Source: an uncultured Anaerobutyricum sp. (GTDB taxonomy: Bacteria; Bacillota; Clostridia; Lachnospirales; Lachnospiraceae). Taken from it: a stretch of DNA of 44,455 nucleotides. The translations under genes were made by a program, and so were the position numbers. Positions 15,408-23,534 of the stretch are shown here, in pieces (positions within the stretch are counted from its first letter, which is position 1; each line of letters starts with the position of its first letter). The notes below the pieces were generated by a model. The model saw only the letters and a list, made by a program, of their open reading frames with translations. It was not told where the DNA came from and did no database searches. The stretch is from positions 1-44,455 of the forward strand of contig NZ_CAKRCF010000026.1 in the NCBI RefSeq assembly GCF_934307085.1, in the 5' to 3' direction.

Positions 15408-16349
15408 ATGAAATACGATATTGTGTGTTCCACGAAAAATTTATCAACAGAAGAATGGCTGAAAATAAGAACGCTTGGAATAGGCGGCAGTGATGCAGGT
15501 ATCATTGCCGGATGTAATCCTTACCGCAGCATCTTTGAGTTATGGCAGGAGAAACGTGGGGAGATTCCAGTAAGAGAAGAAGAATCCGAAGTAACGCATT
15601 TCGGTAAAGTTCTTGAAGATGTCGTAAGAAAGGAGTTCATCCAGCGTACAGGCTTAATGGTAAGAAAGAAAAATTCCATTCTTAGAAGCAAAGAATATCC
15701 TTTTATGATTGCAGATTTAGATGGTGTCGTCAGTGAGTTTGACGGCACTTATTCTATTTTTGAAGCAAAGACCGCTATTGAATTTAAAAATAATGACTGG
15801 AAGAATGGAGAGATTCCTAAAGCCTATCAGTTACAGGTTCAGCACTATCTGGCAGTCACAGGCTTTCAGAAAGCCTACATTGCTGTATTGGTCGGCGGCA
15901 ATAAATTCTATTGGACGGAAGTATACCGGGATGAACAGCTTATCAAGATGCTGGTAAGCATGGAATCCCACTTCTGGCATTGTGTCCGGGAAGGGGAAGA
16001 ACCAGATGTGGATGCTTCTAAGGCTACAAGCCTTTATCTGGGGGCAAAATACAATAATGCGAAGGTCGGTTCTGTTATTAATCTGGATGAACAGATGCTT
16101 TCATCCATCGAAAAATATGAGCAGATAAAAATAGAATTAGATTCATTAACAGAGCAGAAACGGCTTGTTGAAAATCAGTTAAAATCTGCATTAGCAGAAA
16201 ATGAAGCCGGCAGAGTAGGAGGATATATCGTAAAATGGAAACAGGTAGTTCAGACTCGGATTGATTCGGGTAAACTCAAAGAAAAACATAAAGATATTTA
16301 CGATGACTGCAAAAAAGAAGTAATTTATCGTAAGTTTTCAGTAGCATGA
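15408..16349 (+). CDS. YqaJ-type viral recombinase exonuclease
   Basis: 313 residues, ATG 15408 with GGAAGGGG upstream. It has the YqaJ/lambda-exonuclease PD-(D/E)XK motifs: GIGGSDAGIIAGCNPYRS (25-42), ADLDG (D103, D105), FEAKT (Glu119, Lys121) and QLQVQHYLAVTG (141-152). Such enzymes digest one strand of duplex DNA to expose single strands for annealing. A Rad52-like annealing protein follows 63 nt downstream, giving the classical exonuclease/annealase pair of phages. The C-terminal part (about 225-300) is a coiled coil. Confidence 0.9.
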   Translation: MKYDIVCSTKNLSTEEWLKIRTLGIGGSDAGIIAGCNPYRSIFELWQEKRGEIPVREEESEVTHFGKVLEDVVRKEFIQRTGLMVRKKNSILRSKEYPFMIADLDGVVSEFDGTYSIFEAKTAIEFKNNDWKNGEIPKAYQLQVQHYLAVTGFQKAYIAVLVGGNKFYWTEVYRDEQLIKMLVSMESHFWHCVREGEEPDVDASKATSLYLGAKYNNAKVGSVINLDEQMLSSIEKYEQIKIELDSLTEQKRLVENQLKSALAENEAGRVGGYIVKWKQVVQTRIDSGKLKEKHKDIYDDCKKEVIYRKFSVA

Positions 16350-16364
16350 TGGTAAAAAGACAGT

Positions 16365-16398
16365 GAGAGGGTATCTATAATGGTATCCTCTCTTTTTT
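16365..16398 (+). terminator. Terminator between exonuclease and annealase genes
   Basis: GAGAGGGTAT (16365-16374) pairs with GTATCCTCTC (16383-16392) with two G-U pairs; TTTTTT follows (16393-16398), and the annealase ribosome binding site GGAGG starts at 16399. It would reduce expression of downstream genes or act as a switch point. Confidence 0.6.
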
Positions 16399-16412
16399 GG
16401 AGGTATAAGATT

Positions 16413-17129
16413 ATGAAGGAGATCAGAAAGTTAAGAGCAGATGAGATAGAAGCCCGTGTAGGTATTGTTAAGAAAAATGGCATATCATTATTACTGTATA
16501 AAGATGCACGTTGTGATATGAACATTCTTGATGAAACCTTTGGTATTATGGGATGGCAACGTAAACATGAATTGATAAATGGTTCGTTATTTTGTACTGT
16601 GAGCATTAAAGGAGAGGATGGCGAGTGGATTGGAAAACAGGATGTTGGTGTCCAGTCTTATACGGAGGCAGTAAAGGGAGCAGCATCAGATTCTTTTAAA
16701 AGAGCTTGTTTCAATGTCGGAATTGGCAGAGAGCTTTATACTGCTCCTTTTATCTGGATTCCATCAGATAAAGTAAATATTGTAGAGGACAATGGAAAGT
16801 TAAAGGTAAAAGATTCTTTTCATGTGTCGTACATTTCCTATGATGAGGGTGGTAAAGTCATTAGAAGTTTGGAGATCCGTAATCAAAAGAATGAGATTGT
16901 ATGTCAGTTTAATATGGAAAATAAAGTTCCTAAACAGGCTTCTCAATCAGCAAATAAAAATCAGCTTTCCGATTATCGTATGAAAAGACTTTATGATGAA
17001 ATGGAACGTACAGGTGTGACAGAACAGAAAATTGTAGAACGCTTTCATGTATCTTTAGTAAATTTAACAGAAAGAGATTATAAGCGGATAATGAGTGCGT
17101 TAGAGAAGACAGGTACAAGAGTGGCATAG
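16413..17129 (+). CDS. Rad52/Rad22-like single-strand annealing protein
   Basis: 238 residues from ATG 16413 (GGAGG at 16399); the earlier in-frame start lies in the terminator. The core (about 30-112) follows the Rad52 fold pattern: NILDETFGIMGWQ, LFCTVSIKGEDGEWIGKQDVG, then AVKGAASDSFKRACFNVGIG, with the conserved KGAxSDxxKRA helix and GIGRELY. Rad52-family phage proteins such as Sak coat single strands and promote annealing. The C-terminal part (about 175-238) is helical and basic. It follows the YqaJ exonuclease, its natural partner. The match is by pattern only. Confidence 0.75.
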   Translation: MKEIRKLRADEIEARVGIVKKNGISLLLYKDARCDMNILDETFGIMGWQRKHELINGSLFCTVSIKGEDGEWIGKQDVGVQSYTEAVKGAASDSFKRACFNVGIGRELYTAPFIWIPSDKVNIVEDNGKLKVKDSFHVSYISYDEGGKVIRSLEIRNQKNEIVCQFNMENKVPKQASQSANKNQLSDYRMKRLYDEMERTGVTEQKIVERFHVSLVNLTERDYKRIMSALEKTGTRVA

Positions 17130-17142
17130 AAAGGAGTTTGTC

Positions 17143-17997
17143 ATGGATAAAAATGAGTTTATCAAAAAATTATTTTATGTATTATCATGTCAATTAGGCA
17201 AAGAGGTTGAGATGAAGCAGAAGCGTGTCTGGAAAAATAATGGTGTATTTTATGAAGGCTTAGTTATTGAAAAGCTGGAAGAAGAATTGTCACAAGTTGT
17301 TTCTTTGGATAACTGTTATGAAGATTTTAGAGCAGGAATCAGTGTACAGGAGATTAGCGAGCAGATTTTAAAGGAATACCGCAAGGCAGCGAGAAATGTT
17401 TCTTTATTAAGTCAACAGGATATATGGAGTTATGAACGTATTAAAGACAGACTCTATGTAGAGATGGTAAATAGGAAGTGGAATGAGCAGTATTTGGAGC
17501 ATAAATACTATGTTCCATTTCTCGATTTGGCAGTTGTATATTATATAGATACACAGTTGGATTATAAAAATGCTCCAGAACATAGAGGAACTGCCGTAAC
17601 AAAGGATATTTTCAAAATCTGGTCGGTAGAGCCAGAAGTAATATGGAAACAGGTTTTAGAGAATATGGGAAAGGAAAGTCTATTTTTGATGCTGGTTGTA
17701 ACAGAGGAAGAAAATTCGCTTATGACTTTTGAGGATGCCTTTCAAAAGAATCAAGGAGCATTAGCTTTATTACAAAAGAGTGTCTTAGATGAAGCAAAGA
17801 AAAAGATTGGAGAGTCATTTTATATGCTGCCTGTTTCAATTTTTGAGTTAATGATAGTTCCCGAAAGTCAGGCAGATGAAGTGGAGGAGATGAAAAAAGC
17901 AATTATTGAATCTAATAAAGAACTGCCAGCGGAATACCTTCTTTCAAATAGTGTGTATTATTATGGAGACAAAGGAGAGGCAGAGGTAGCAGGATAG
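17143..17997 (+). CDS. DUF5688 family protein
   Basis: 284 residues; AAAGGAG lies 7 nt upstream of ATG 17143. It starts with a short helical domain, then ISEQILKEYRKAARNV, a central FLDLAVVYYI, and a second half with SFYMLPVSIFELMIVPES and SNSVYYYGDKGEAEV. This fits DUF5688, and it shares its C-terminal layout with the protein at 14760. The function is unknown. It is the last gene of the recombination operon, followed by a strong terminator. Confidence 0.75.
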   Translation: MDKNEFIKKLFYVLSCQLGKEVEMKQKRVWKNNGVFYEGLVIEKLEEELSQVVSLDNCYEDFRAGISVQEISEQILKEYRKAARNVSLLSQQDIWSYERIKDRLYVEMVNRKWNEQYLEHKYYVPFLDLAVVYYIDTQLDYKNAPEHRGTAVTKDIFKIWSVEPEVIWKQVLENMGKESLFLMLVVTEEENSLMTFEDAFQKNQGALALLQKSVLDEAKKKIGESFYMLPVSIFELMIVPESQADEVEEMKKAIIESNKELPAEYLLSNSVYYYGDKGEAEVAG

Positions 17998-18021
17998 ATA
18001 TTTTGGTAATTCATATGTAAT

Positions 18022-18059
18022 AAAAAACGGAAGAAAGCAAGATGTTTCTTCCGTTTTTT
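18022..18059. terminator. Strong bidirectional terminator
   Basis: AAAAAACGGAAGAAA (18022-18036) and TTTCTTCCGTTTTTT (18045-18059) form a perfect 15-bp stem with an 8-nt loop. A- and T-runs on the two sides let it end both the plus-strand recombination operon and the minus-strand XRE gene, whose stop codon it overlaps. Confidence 0.85.
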
Positions 18060-18411
18060 ATTTAGACTCTTTTTTTGAAGAGTAGATTTTATGGAACATC
18101 TGTATATATTGCTTAAATAAATCTAATTCTGCATCTGTTCCAGACTGCAAAGAATGGATCAAAGAATCCGGAAACAAGTCAATATATTTATTGGAAGAAC
18201 GGCGACCAAGAATAAGATAGTCAAGGGTGACATGGAATAAATCGGCAACTTCAATAAGCTTTTCGATAGATAAGCGGGCATTACCACATTCAATCGCACT
18301 ACAATGTCTGACGGAAATATTTAATTTTTCTGCAAGCATTGCCTGAGTCATATGATTTTCCTTACGAAGTTTAGCGATTCGCTCACCCATTAACTTATTT
18401 AAATTCTCCAT
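18058..18411 (-). CDS. XRE-family HTH regulator
   Basis: 117 residues from ATG 18411, with AAGGAGG 8 nt upstream; an in-frame ATG at 18438 lacks one. Residues 8-66 are a Cro/CI-type helix-turn-helix (GERIAKLRKENHMTQAMLAE, then SAIECGN, then EVADLFHVTLDYLILG). The C-terminus is a short helical tail. The minus-strand TATAAT at 18445-18450 gives its own -10. It is probably a repressor of a nearby element operon, perhaps the divergent surface-protein gene or the recombination genes. Confidence 0.85.
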   Translation of the reverse strand: MENLNKLMGERIAKLRKENHMTQAMLAEKLNISVRHCSAIECGNARLSIEKLIEVADLFHVTLDYLILGRRSSNKYIDLFPDSLIHSLQSGTDAELDLFKQYIQMFHKIYSSKKESK

Positions 18412-18444
18412 TCTCTCATCCTCCTTTTTTGAAATCATATAACT

Positions 18445-18450
18445 ATTATA
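18445..18450 (-). promoter_or_regulatory. -10 box of the XRE gene
   Basis: The minus strand reads TATAAT exactly, 33 nt before the XRE start codon. The -35 region (TTTTCT at 17 bp) is poor. Confidence 0.35.
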
Positions 18451-18667
18451 TCGACTTGAAAGAATAGAGAAAATGAATTAATACAAGGGATAATATAGAA
18501 TAAATACATCTATAAAATTAAAAAAATAATAAGAAAATAGATGAAATAATTCGTGTTTATAGATATAATAGGTGTATATGATGGTGTATAAAGGGGGAAA
18601 GTAGAAAAAAGTAGAAATAAGAAAAAAGAGTAGCCATATAAGCAACAAACAGAGAGGAGAAAATAAG

Positions 18668-20644
18668 ATGAAGAAACGAAATATTCTATTTAATTTGTTG
18701 GTTTTTGGAATTTTAATTTTAGGGTTACATATCAATGCCAATGCACAGGAAACAAGTGTGCCAGATGGATACACGGGGATTTATAATATTGCAGATTTGG
18801 ACGGAATCCGTAATAATCCATCTGGAAAATATATTCTTATGAATGATATTGATATGACCGAAGATACAAAGAAAGGCGGAGATTGGGATAATGGAATGGG
18901 CTGGACTCCAATCAAAGAATTTACGGGAGTATTAAATGGTAATGGACATCAGATTATTGGAATGAATATTTATACGGAGGGGTCAATAGAAAAAGATTGT
19001 ATAGGATTAATTGGAAGTCTTATTACGACAGAAGACTCAGATGAAGACTCAGATGAAGAAGGAGTTGTTGAAAATTTAGGGCTGATAAATGTAACAATTA
19101 ATGCTAATGCAGAGTATATCGGAAGTATTGCTGGATATTCAAATTCTGGTAAAATAAGGAATTGCTATAGTTCAGGAAAGATAAGAACATTAAACCAAGG
19201 AAATAGTGATTCTGTCGGAGGAATTGCAGGAAGGTCTTCTTGGGCACAAGAGATAAAAAATTGTTTTAGTATGATAAATATAGTTATTGAGAGTCAAAAT
19301 ACGAGTTGTCAAGCAGGAGGAATTTCAGGCAAAGGTTATTGGTTTAATGAGATCGAAAATTGTTATTTTAGGGGAAAAATAACAGGTACAACACATTGTT
19401 ACGGTATTACGGATTCGTCTGCTAAAAACTGTTTTTATTTAAAAGAAGGTGTGCAGCAAACTGCGGATACGAATGGTGTAAAAGCTCTTACGGATGCTCA
19501 GATGAAATATTCACAGGTTTTCACAGGGTTTGATTTTAATAATATTTGGAATATTGATTCATATAGCAATTATCCATATCCACAGTTAAGAAATAATCCA
19601 TATATTAAAGTGAAAAGCCTGCAGCTTCTTTCTAAGCCATCCAAAACAGTTTATCAGCAAGGAGAAAAATTGAATTTGGATGGTTCAGTTGTGAGAATAA
19701 TGTATGATGATGGAAATAATGTAAATGCAGTTATTTCAGATGATATGTTGGATTTTTATGATATGAAAAAATTAGGAACACAAACTATCTCTGTTCAATA
19801 TGGTGGGAAAAAAGTATCTTTTGATATTGATGTTAAAGAAATATTTGCATCATCTATAAAATTAAATCAGTCTAAAATTGATGTGAAAAAAGGAAAAACT
19901 TATCAACTAAAGGCTACAGTCTATCCGACAAATACAACAAATCAAAAACTGACATGGACTAGTGATGATTCATCTATTGCAACAGTAAATAGCAGTGGGA
20001 AAATTACAGCAAAATCAGCTGGAACAACTACTATTTGGGTAAGTACGGTAAATGGAAAAACAGCAAAATGTGTTGTAAATGTACAAGTTTTAGCGGTGAA
20101 TCTTAATATAATTCCAGATGCAATTACATTAAAAGAGGGGCAGTCGAAACAATTAAAGGCCGTAGTATCTCCGATTGATACTACAGAAAGGGTTAAATGG
20201 CATTCCTCAAATCCTAAAATTGCTAAAGTAGACCAGACAGGTAAGGTTACGGCATTAAAATCGGGAGAAACGGTAATCTATGCAACAACAGATAGTTTAG
20301 ATTATTGGGCTGGTTGTAATGTTCGAGTAAAAAAAGCAGCTACCAATAGTGGAAATATTAGTGTGTCCAAAACAGTGATTAAAAAAGTTTCTGCGTTAAA
20401 GAAGAAACAAGCATTGATAAAATATAAAAAAGTAAAAGGAGCTTCCAGCTATCAGGTTCAGTATTCTATGAAAAAGAATTTTGCAGGAGCAAAGACAAAA
20501 ACAGCAAAAGGAAATTCATTAAAGGTATCTGGATTAAAAGTAAAGAAAAAATATTATTTCAGGGTACGTGTATGTAAAAAGGTAAATGGAAAGACATATT
20601 ATTCTGGCTGGAGCAACGTAAAATCTGTTAAAGCAAAAAAATAA
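18668..20644 (+). CDS. Secreted surface protein with GLUG-like, Ig-like and Fn3-like domains
   Basis: 658 residues, GAGGAGAAAATAAG before ATG 18668. Signal peptide 1-26 (cleavage after NANA). About residues 32-310 contain YILMNDIDM, a GxLNGNGHxI motif and repeated 'IxNCYSxGxI' units, a beta-helix pattern as in GLUG/adhesin passengers. About 313-390 is a Big_4-like domain; two Big_2-like Ig domains follow (about 393-470 and 473-552, each with KxGxTYQLKATVxP and the TSxxxxIATV-type strand). The C-terminus (about 575-656) is an Fn3-like domain rich in Lys. No LPxTG or anchor helix is visible. It is probably an adhesin or cell-surface cargo protein. Its own promoter lies in 18439-18660, which is A-rich and lacks a clear -35. 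Confidence 0.8.
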   Translation: MKKRNILFNLLVFGILILGLHINANAQETSVPDGYTGIYNIADLDGIRNNPSGKYILMNDIDMTEDTKKGGDWDNGMGWTPIKEFTGVLNGNGHQIIGMNIYTEGSIEKDCIGLIGSLITTEDSDEDSDEEGVVENLGLINVTINANAEYIGSIAGYSNSGKIRNCYSSGKIRTLNQGNSDSVGGIAGRSSWAQEIKNCFSMINIVIESQNTSCQAGGISGKGYWFNEIENCYFRGKITGTTHCYGITDSSAKNCFYLKEGVQQTADTNGVKALTDAQMKYSQVFTGFDFNNIWNIDSYSNYPYPQLRNNPYIKVKSLQLLSKPSKTVYQQGEKLNLDGSVVRIMYDDGNNVNAVISDDMLDFYDMKKLGTQTISVQYGGKKVSFDIDVKEIFASSIKLNQSKIDVKKGKTYQLKATVYPTNTTNQKLTWTSDDSSIATVNSSGKITAKSAGTTTIWVSTVNGKTAKCVVNVQVLAVNLNIIPDAITLKEGQSKQLKAVVSPIDTTERVKWHSSNPKIAKVDQTGKVTALKSGETVIYATTDSLDYWAGCNVRVKKAATNSGNISVSKTVIKKVSALKKKQALIKYKKVKGASSYQVQYSMKKNFAGAKTKTAKGNSLKVSGLKVKKKYYFRVRVCKKVNGKTYYSGWSNVKSVKAKK

Positions 20645-20661
20645 AGTGATTTAGTGGGAGT

Positions 20662-20698
20662 GCAGGAGGTCAAGGATAAAATGATTTCATGCACTTTT
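20662..20698 (+). terminator. Weak terminator after the surface-protein gene
   Basis: AGTGCA pairs with TGCACT across a long loop and TTTTT follows. The stem is only 6 bp, so this is tentative. Confidence 0.3.
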
Positions 20699-20734
20699 TA
20701 CTATTAGAAAATTGAATATAATGAGGTATATGGT

Positions 20735-21982
20735 ATGAAAAAGATAGCGAAAGTATTAGTGGGACTGTTTGTAATAATGGTATTGCTCTCTATGTGTTCT
20801 GCTTGGGGCGATGATGATGAATCAAGTGAAGAACAGACAACGAAAGTGGTACAAGAAACAAAAAAAACAGAGAGTACTAAGAAACAGAAAACAACAACAG
20901 AGGAAAAATTACCAGATTTCAGCCAAGAAGGAGTTGAAAAACTTATTGGAAAATTATACAAAGGTAAGAAATTGGAAGATATAGATGCGGACAGAATGCG
21001 ACAGACGGGAGAGGATGTTTTCCTAGTGGCATGGGAAGATATATTGTATTCTAAAGTGTTTAAAGATGGGGATGATTGGTCTAAAGATAAAAGCAAAAAA
21101 TTCACCAAAATGGTGAAAGTATATTCTGACTTTTGGGGAAATACAAAGAAAATAGATGATTTAATTTCTAATCAAAAAGTATTAGACCAATGCTTGGCTG
21201 ACAGAGAAAGCATAGATATGAGCAAGTATGGCTTTGATATTTATGGGGGAAGGCTAGATAGTGAAAATTTTTATATTACGCAAAGATTAAGCTCTGAGTA
21301 TGACGATACAATTTTAGGAGCGATTGCAAAAGGAATGGAAGAAGCTGAGTCGGGACCTTCTTCAAACTGGGTGGCTTATAATGTGACAGATGGTGGATTA
21401 AGAGGAGATGAAAGATGCATTATTCATTGTAATGAAGAAAATCCATTCTCAGAAGCAGGAATTTATACGATTTCTTATGTGGATATTGGAGATACAACAC
21501 CAGTGACAGATTCAAAAGGATTTACTTCTAATCCTCCATTATATTACATGGTTACTGATACATCTACTTTTGAAGAGGATGAAGAAAAGATTACAGAAAT
21601 AGAAGAAAAGGAAACGACTGCAAGAGATGCTATTGTAATGAAAATAACTGGAGAGGGAGAAGATGACTCCGGAGAGAATAGCGATGAATCAGAAGCAGGC
21701 GAAGAACAAGATTCTTCCACGGATGGTGATTACATATTAGAGGGTAGTGATTCCAGATACATTACAGAAAAAGAAGTAGAAAATCTCAGCGATGCAGACC
21801 GTAGACTGGCTAAAAATGAAATATATGCACGACATGGGAGAATGTTTGATAGTGCAGATTTACAAGATTACTTTGAATCAAAAAGCTGGTATAAAGGAAC
21901 GGTAAAGCCAAGTGATTTTGATGAAAGTGTTCTTAACAAATATGAAAAAGCTAATATTGATTTAATAAGTAGCATGGAATAA
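20735..21982 (+). CDS. Secreted YARHG-domain protein
   Basis: 415 residues; GAGG lies 8 nt before ATG 20735. It has an N-terminal hydrophobic helix with a possible atypical lipobox (LSMC), then a low-complexity Thr/Lys/Glu linker, a helical domain (about 60-260), a Glu/Ser/Asp-rich stretch (about 285-335), and a C-terminal YARHG domain (about 338-412): YITEKEVENLSDADRRLA, NEIYARHGRMF, SKSWYKGTVKPSDFDESVL. YARHG domains occur in extracytoplasmic proteins and are thought to act at the cell surface, possibly with peptidoglycan. It lies near the XRE gene and surface-protein gene. The substrate is unknown. Confidence 0.82.
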   Translation: MKKIAKVLVGLFVIMVLLSMCSAWGDDDESSEEQTTKVVQETKKTESTKKQKTTTEEKLPDFSQEGVEKLIGKLYKGKKLEDIDADRMRQTGEDVFLVAWEDILYSKVFKDGDDWSKDKSKKFTKMVKVYSDFWGNTKKIDDLISNQKVLDQCLADRESIDMSKYGFDIYGGRLDSENFYITQRLSSEYDDTILGAIAKGMEEAESGPSSNWVAYNVTDGGLRGDERCIIHCNEENPFSEAGIYTISYVDIGDTTPVTDSKGFTSNPPLYYMVTDTSTFEEDEEKITEIEEKETTARDAIVMKITGEGEDDSGENSDESEAGEEQDSSTDGDYILEGSDSRYITEKEVENLSDADRRLAKNEIYARHGRMFDSADLQDYFESKSWYKGTVKPSDFDESVLNKYEKANIDLISSME

Positions 21983-21992
21983 GGGTATAATG

Positions 21993-22026
21993 GGAAGAAT
22001 CTTTATAAGGGTTCTTCCTGTTTTTA
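21993..22026 (+). terminator. Intrinsic terminator
   Basis: GGAAGAATC (21993-22001) pairs with GGTTCTTCC (22010-22018) with one G-U pair; the T-rich tail TGTTTTTA follows. It ends the YARHG gene transcript. Confidence 0.65.
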
Positions 22027-22141
22027 TATGCAAAAATATTTATTGTACAGAATTTAAAATTAATCTGTAAAAGAAAGAATGAAACCGTTTTAAACAGTAG
22101 TAAACACATTTTTAAAAATAAAATGAGAGAGGTGTTAATTT

Positions 22142-22315
22142 ATGTATGAGTATATTCCAGAGATAATGACATTTAAAGAATGTCAAAATATTTTAAGAGT
22201 TGGAAAAAATACATTGATTGATTTAATACATACGGGAAAGATACAGGCTTTTAAAGTGGGAAGTCGATGGAAGATAACAAAGCAGGCAGTAATTGAGTTT
22301 ATCCAGTACAGATAA
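22142..22315 (+). CDS. Excisionase-like HTH protein (57 aa)
   Basis: ATG 22142 with GAGAGGTG upstream; 57 residues. It shows MTFKECQNILRVGKNTLIDL followed by GKIQAFKVGSRWKITKQAVIEFI, the winged helix-turn-helix pattern of the excisionase (HTH_17/xis) family. Such proteins bend DNA and set the direction of recombination; it may work with the large serine recombinase at 32576, or instead act as a local regulator. The large serine recombinases often use unrelated directionality factors, so this link is inferred. Confidence 0.7.
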   Translation: MYEYIPEIMTFKECQNILRVGKNTLIDLIHTGKIQAFKVGSRWKITKQAVIEFIQYR

Positions 22316-22404
22316 GTCCATATTGAGGATTATTTTTCGCTATGGTAATATAATAATAACAGAAAAACTATACAGAATTATATAGATGCAGGAAGGAGGG
22401 TAAT

Positions 22405-23337
22405 GTGGATACAGATATTAAAATGACAGTAAAAGCAACAGATACAAAAGCTCAGTACGATAATAAAGCCAAGCAGCTTTTAGGTCATAAAATCATATTA
22501 GCGTATATATTGGTAAATACTGTGGCAGAGTTTAAAGGCATGAAGCCGGCGGATGTAGTGCAGTATATTGAAGGTGAACCATATATTGGTTCTGTTCCGG
22601 TAGATGCTGGAGTGACAAATATAGAAAATCAAGATAAAGTGGTTGGACTAAATACAGAGAATAGCGAAATTAATGAGGGAATGATACGTTTTGATATTAT
22701 CTTCTATGTGCGGATGAGAGATGGACTTTCTCAGATTATTGTAAATGTAGAAGCACAAAAGGCAGAGCCATCGGGTTATGATATATTAAATAGAGCGATT
22801 TTCTATGTGAGCCGCATGATTTCTTCTCAGAAAGGCAGGGACTTTGTAAAATCTAATTATAATGATATCAAACGTGTATATTCCATATGGATTTGTATGA
22901 ATATGGATGAACATAGTATGAGTCATATTCATCTTACACGGGATGATATAATTGGCTCTCATTACTGGAAAGGTGATATTGACTTATTAAACATTGTGTT
23001 GTTGGGGCTTGCGGAAGATTTACCCGAAAAGGTTGAGGAATATGAATTACATCGTCTATTAGGAGCTTTATTATCCGCAAATTTAAAGGTGAATGAAAAG
23101 CTCGATATTATAGGAAATGAGTTTCAAATTCCTTTGGAAAGTGATATTAGGAAGGATGTGAGTGAAATGTGTAATTTAAGTCAGGGAATAGAAGATAGAG
23201 CTTATGAAAGAGGTACTGCAAACGGCTTGGCTGAAGCTGTGATTAGAATGTACAAGAAAGGATATTCTATAGAGCAGATTGGTGATATGCTTGATATGGA
23301 TATTGAAAAGGTAAAGGCTATTGTAGATAATGAGTAA
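22405..23337 (+). CDS. Rpn-family PD-(D/E)XK nuclease (putative transposase), second copy
   Basis: 310 residues. GTG start 22405 has GGAGGG upstream; the next ATG (22423) is 18 nt later and has poorer spacing. Motifs: D97 in RFDIIF, Glu116-x-Gln118-Lys119 (VNVEAQK), then FYVSRMISSQKGRDF and VYSIWICMNMDE. Compared with the protein at 6114 it keeps the basic residue after E-x-Q, so it is the better candidate for an active nuclease. The C-terminus (about 270-310) is a helical tail, MYKKGYSIEQIGDMLDM, similar to a small DNA-binding helix. No flanking direct repeat was seen. It is not a close duplicate of the first copy. Confidence 0.82.
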   Translation: MDTDIKMTVKATDTKAQYDNKAKQLLGHKIILAYILVNTVAEFKGMKPADVVQYIEGEPYIGSVPVDAGVTNIENQDKVVGLNTENSEINEGMIRFDIIFYVRMRDGLSQIIVNVEAQKAEPSGYDILNRAIFYVSRMISSQKGRDFVKSNYNDIKRVYSIWICMNMDEHSMSHIHLTRDDIIGSHYWKGDIDLLNIVLLGLAEDLPEKVEEYELHRLLGALLSANLKVNEKLDIIGNEFQIPLESDIRKDVSEMCNLSQGIEDRAYERGTANGLAEAVIRMYKKGYSIEQIGDMLDMDIEKVKAIVDNE

Positions 23338-23377
23338 TATGTGAGAAAATCATTAAGAAGATTTTGAAAAAAATAAT

Positions 23378-23415
23378 AAGAATACCACTAGAGTTACAAT
23401 TCTAGTGGTATTCTT
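23378..23415. terminator. Strong hairpin terminator
   Basis: AAGAATACCACTAGA (23378-23392) and TCTAGTGGTATTCTT (23401-23415) form a perfect 15-bp stem with an 8-nt loop. Flanking A/T-rich sequence is weak as a T-run, but the stem is unusually long. Confidence 0.6.
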
Positions 23416-23534
23416 AATATCTATATTTGTCGATTTATAACCAAAAGTGGCATAAATATGACCATTTAGGCAAAATACGTAGATAATCTTTTTAAAATTT
23501 GTTAAAATAAAAATCCAGAAAGGAGAAATTACAT

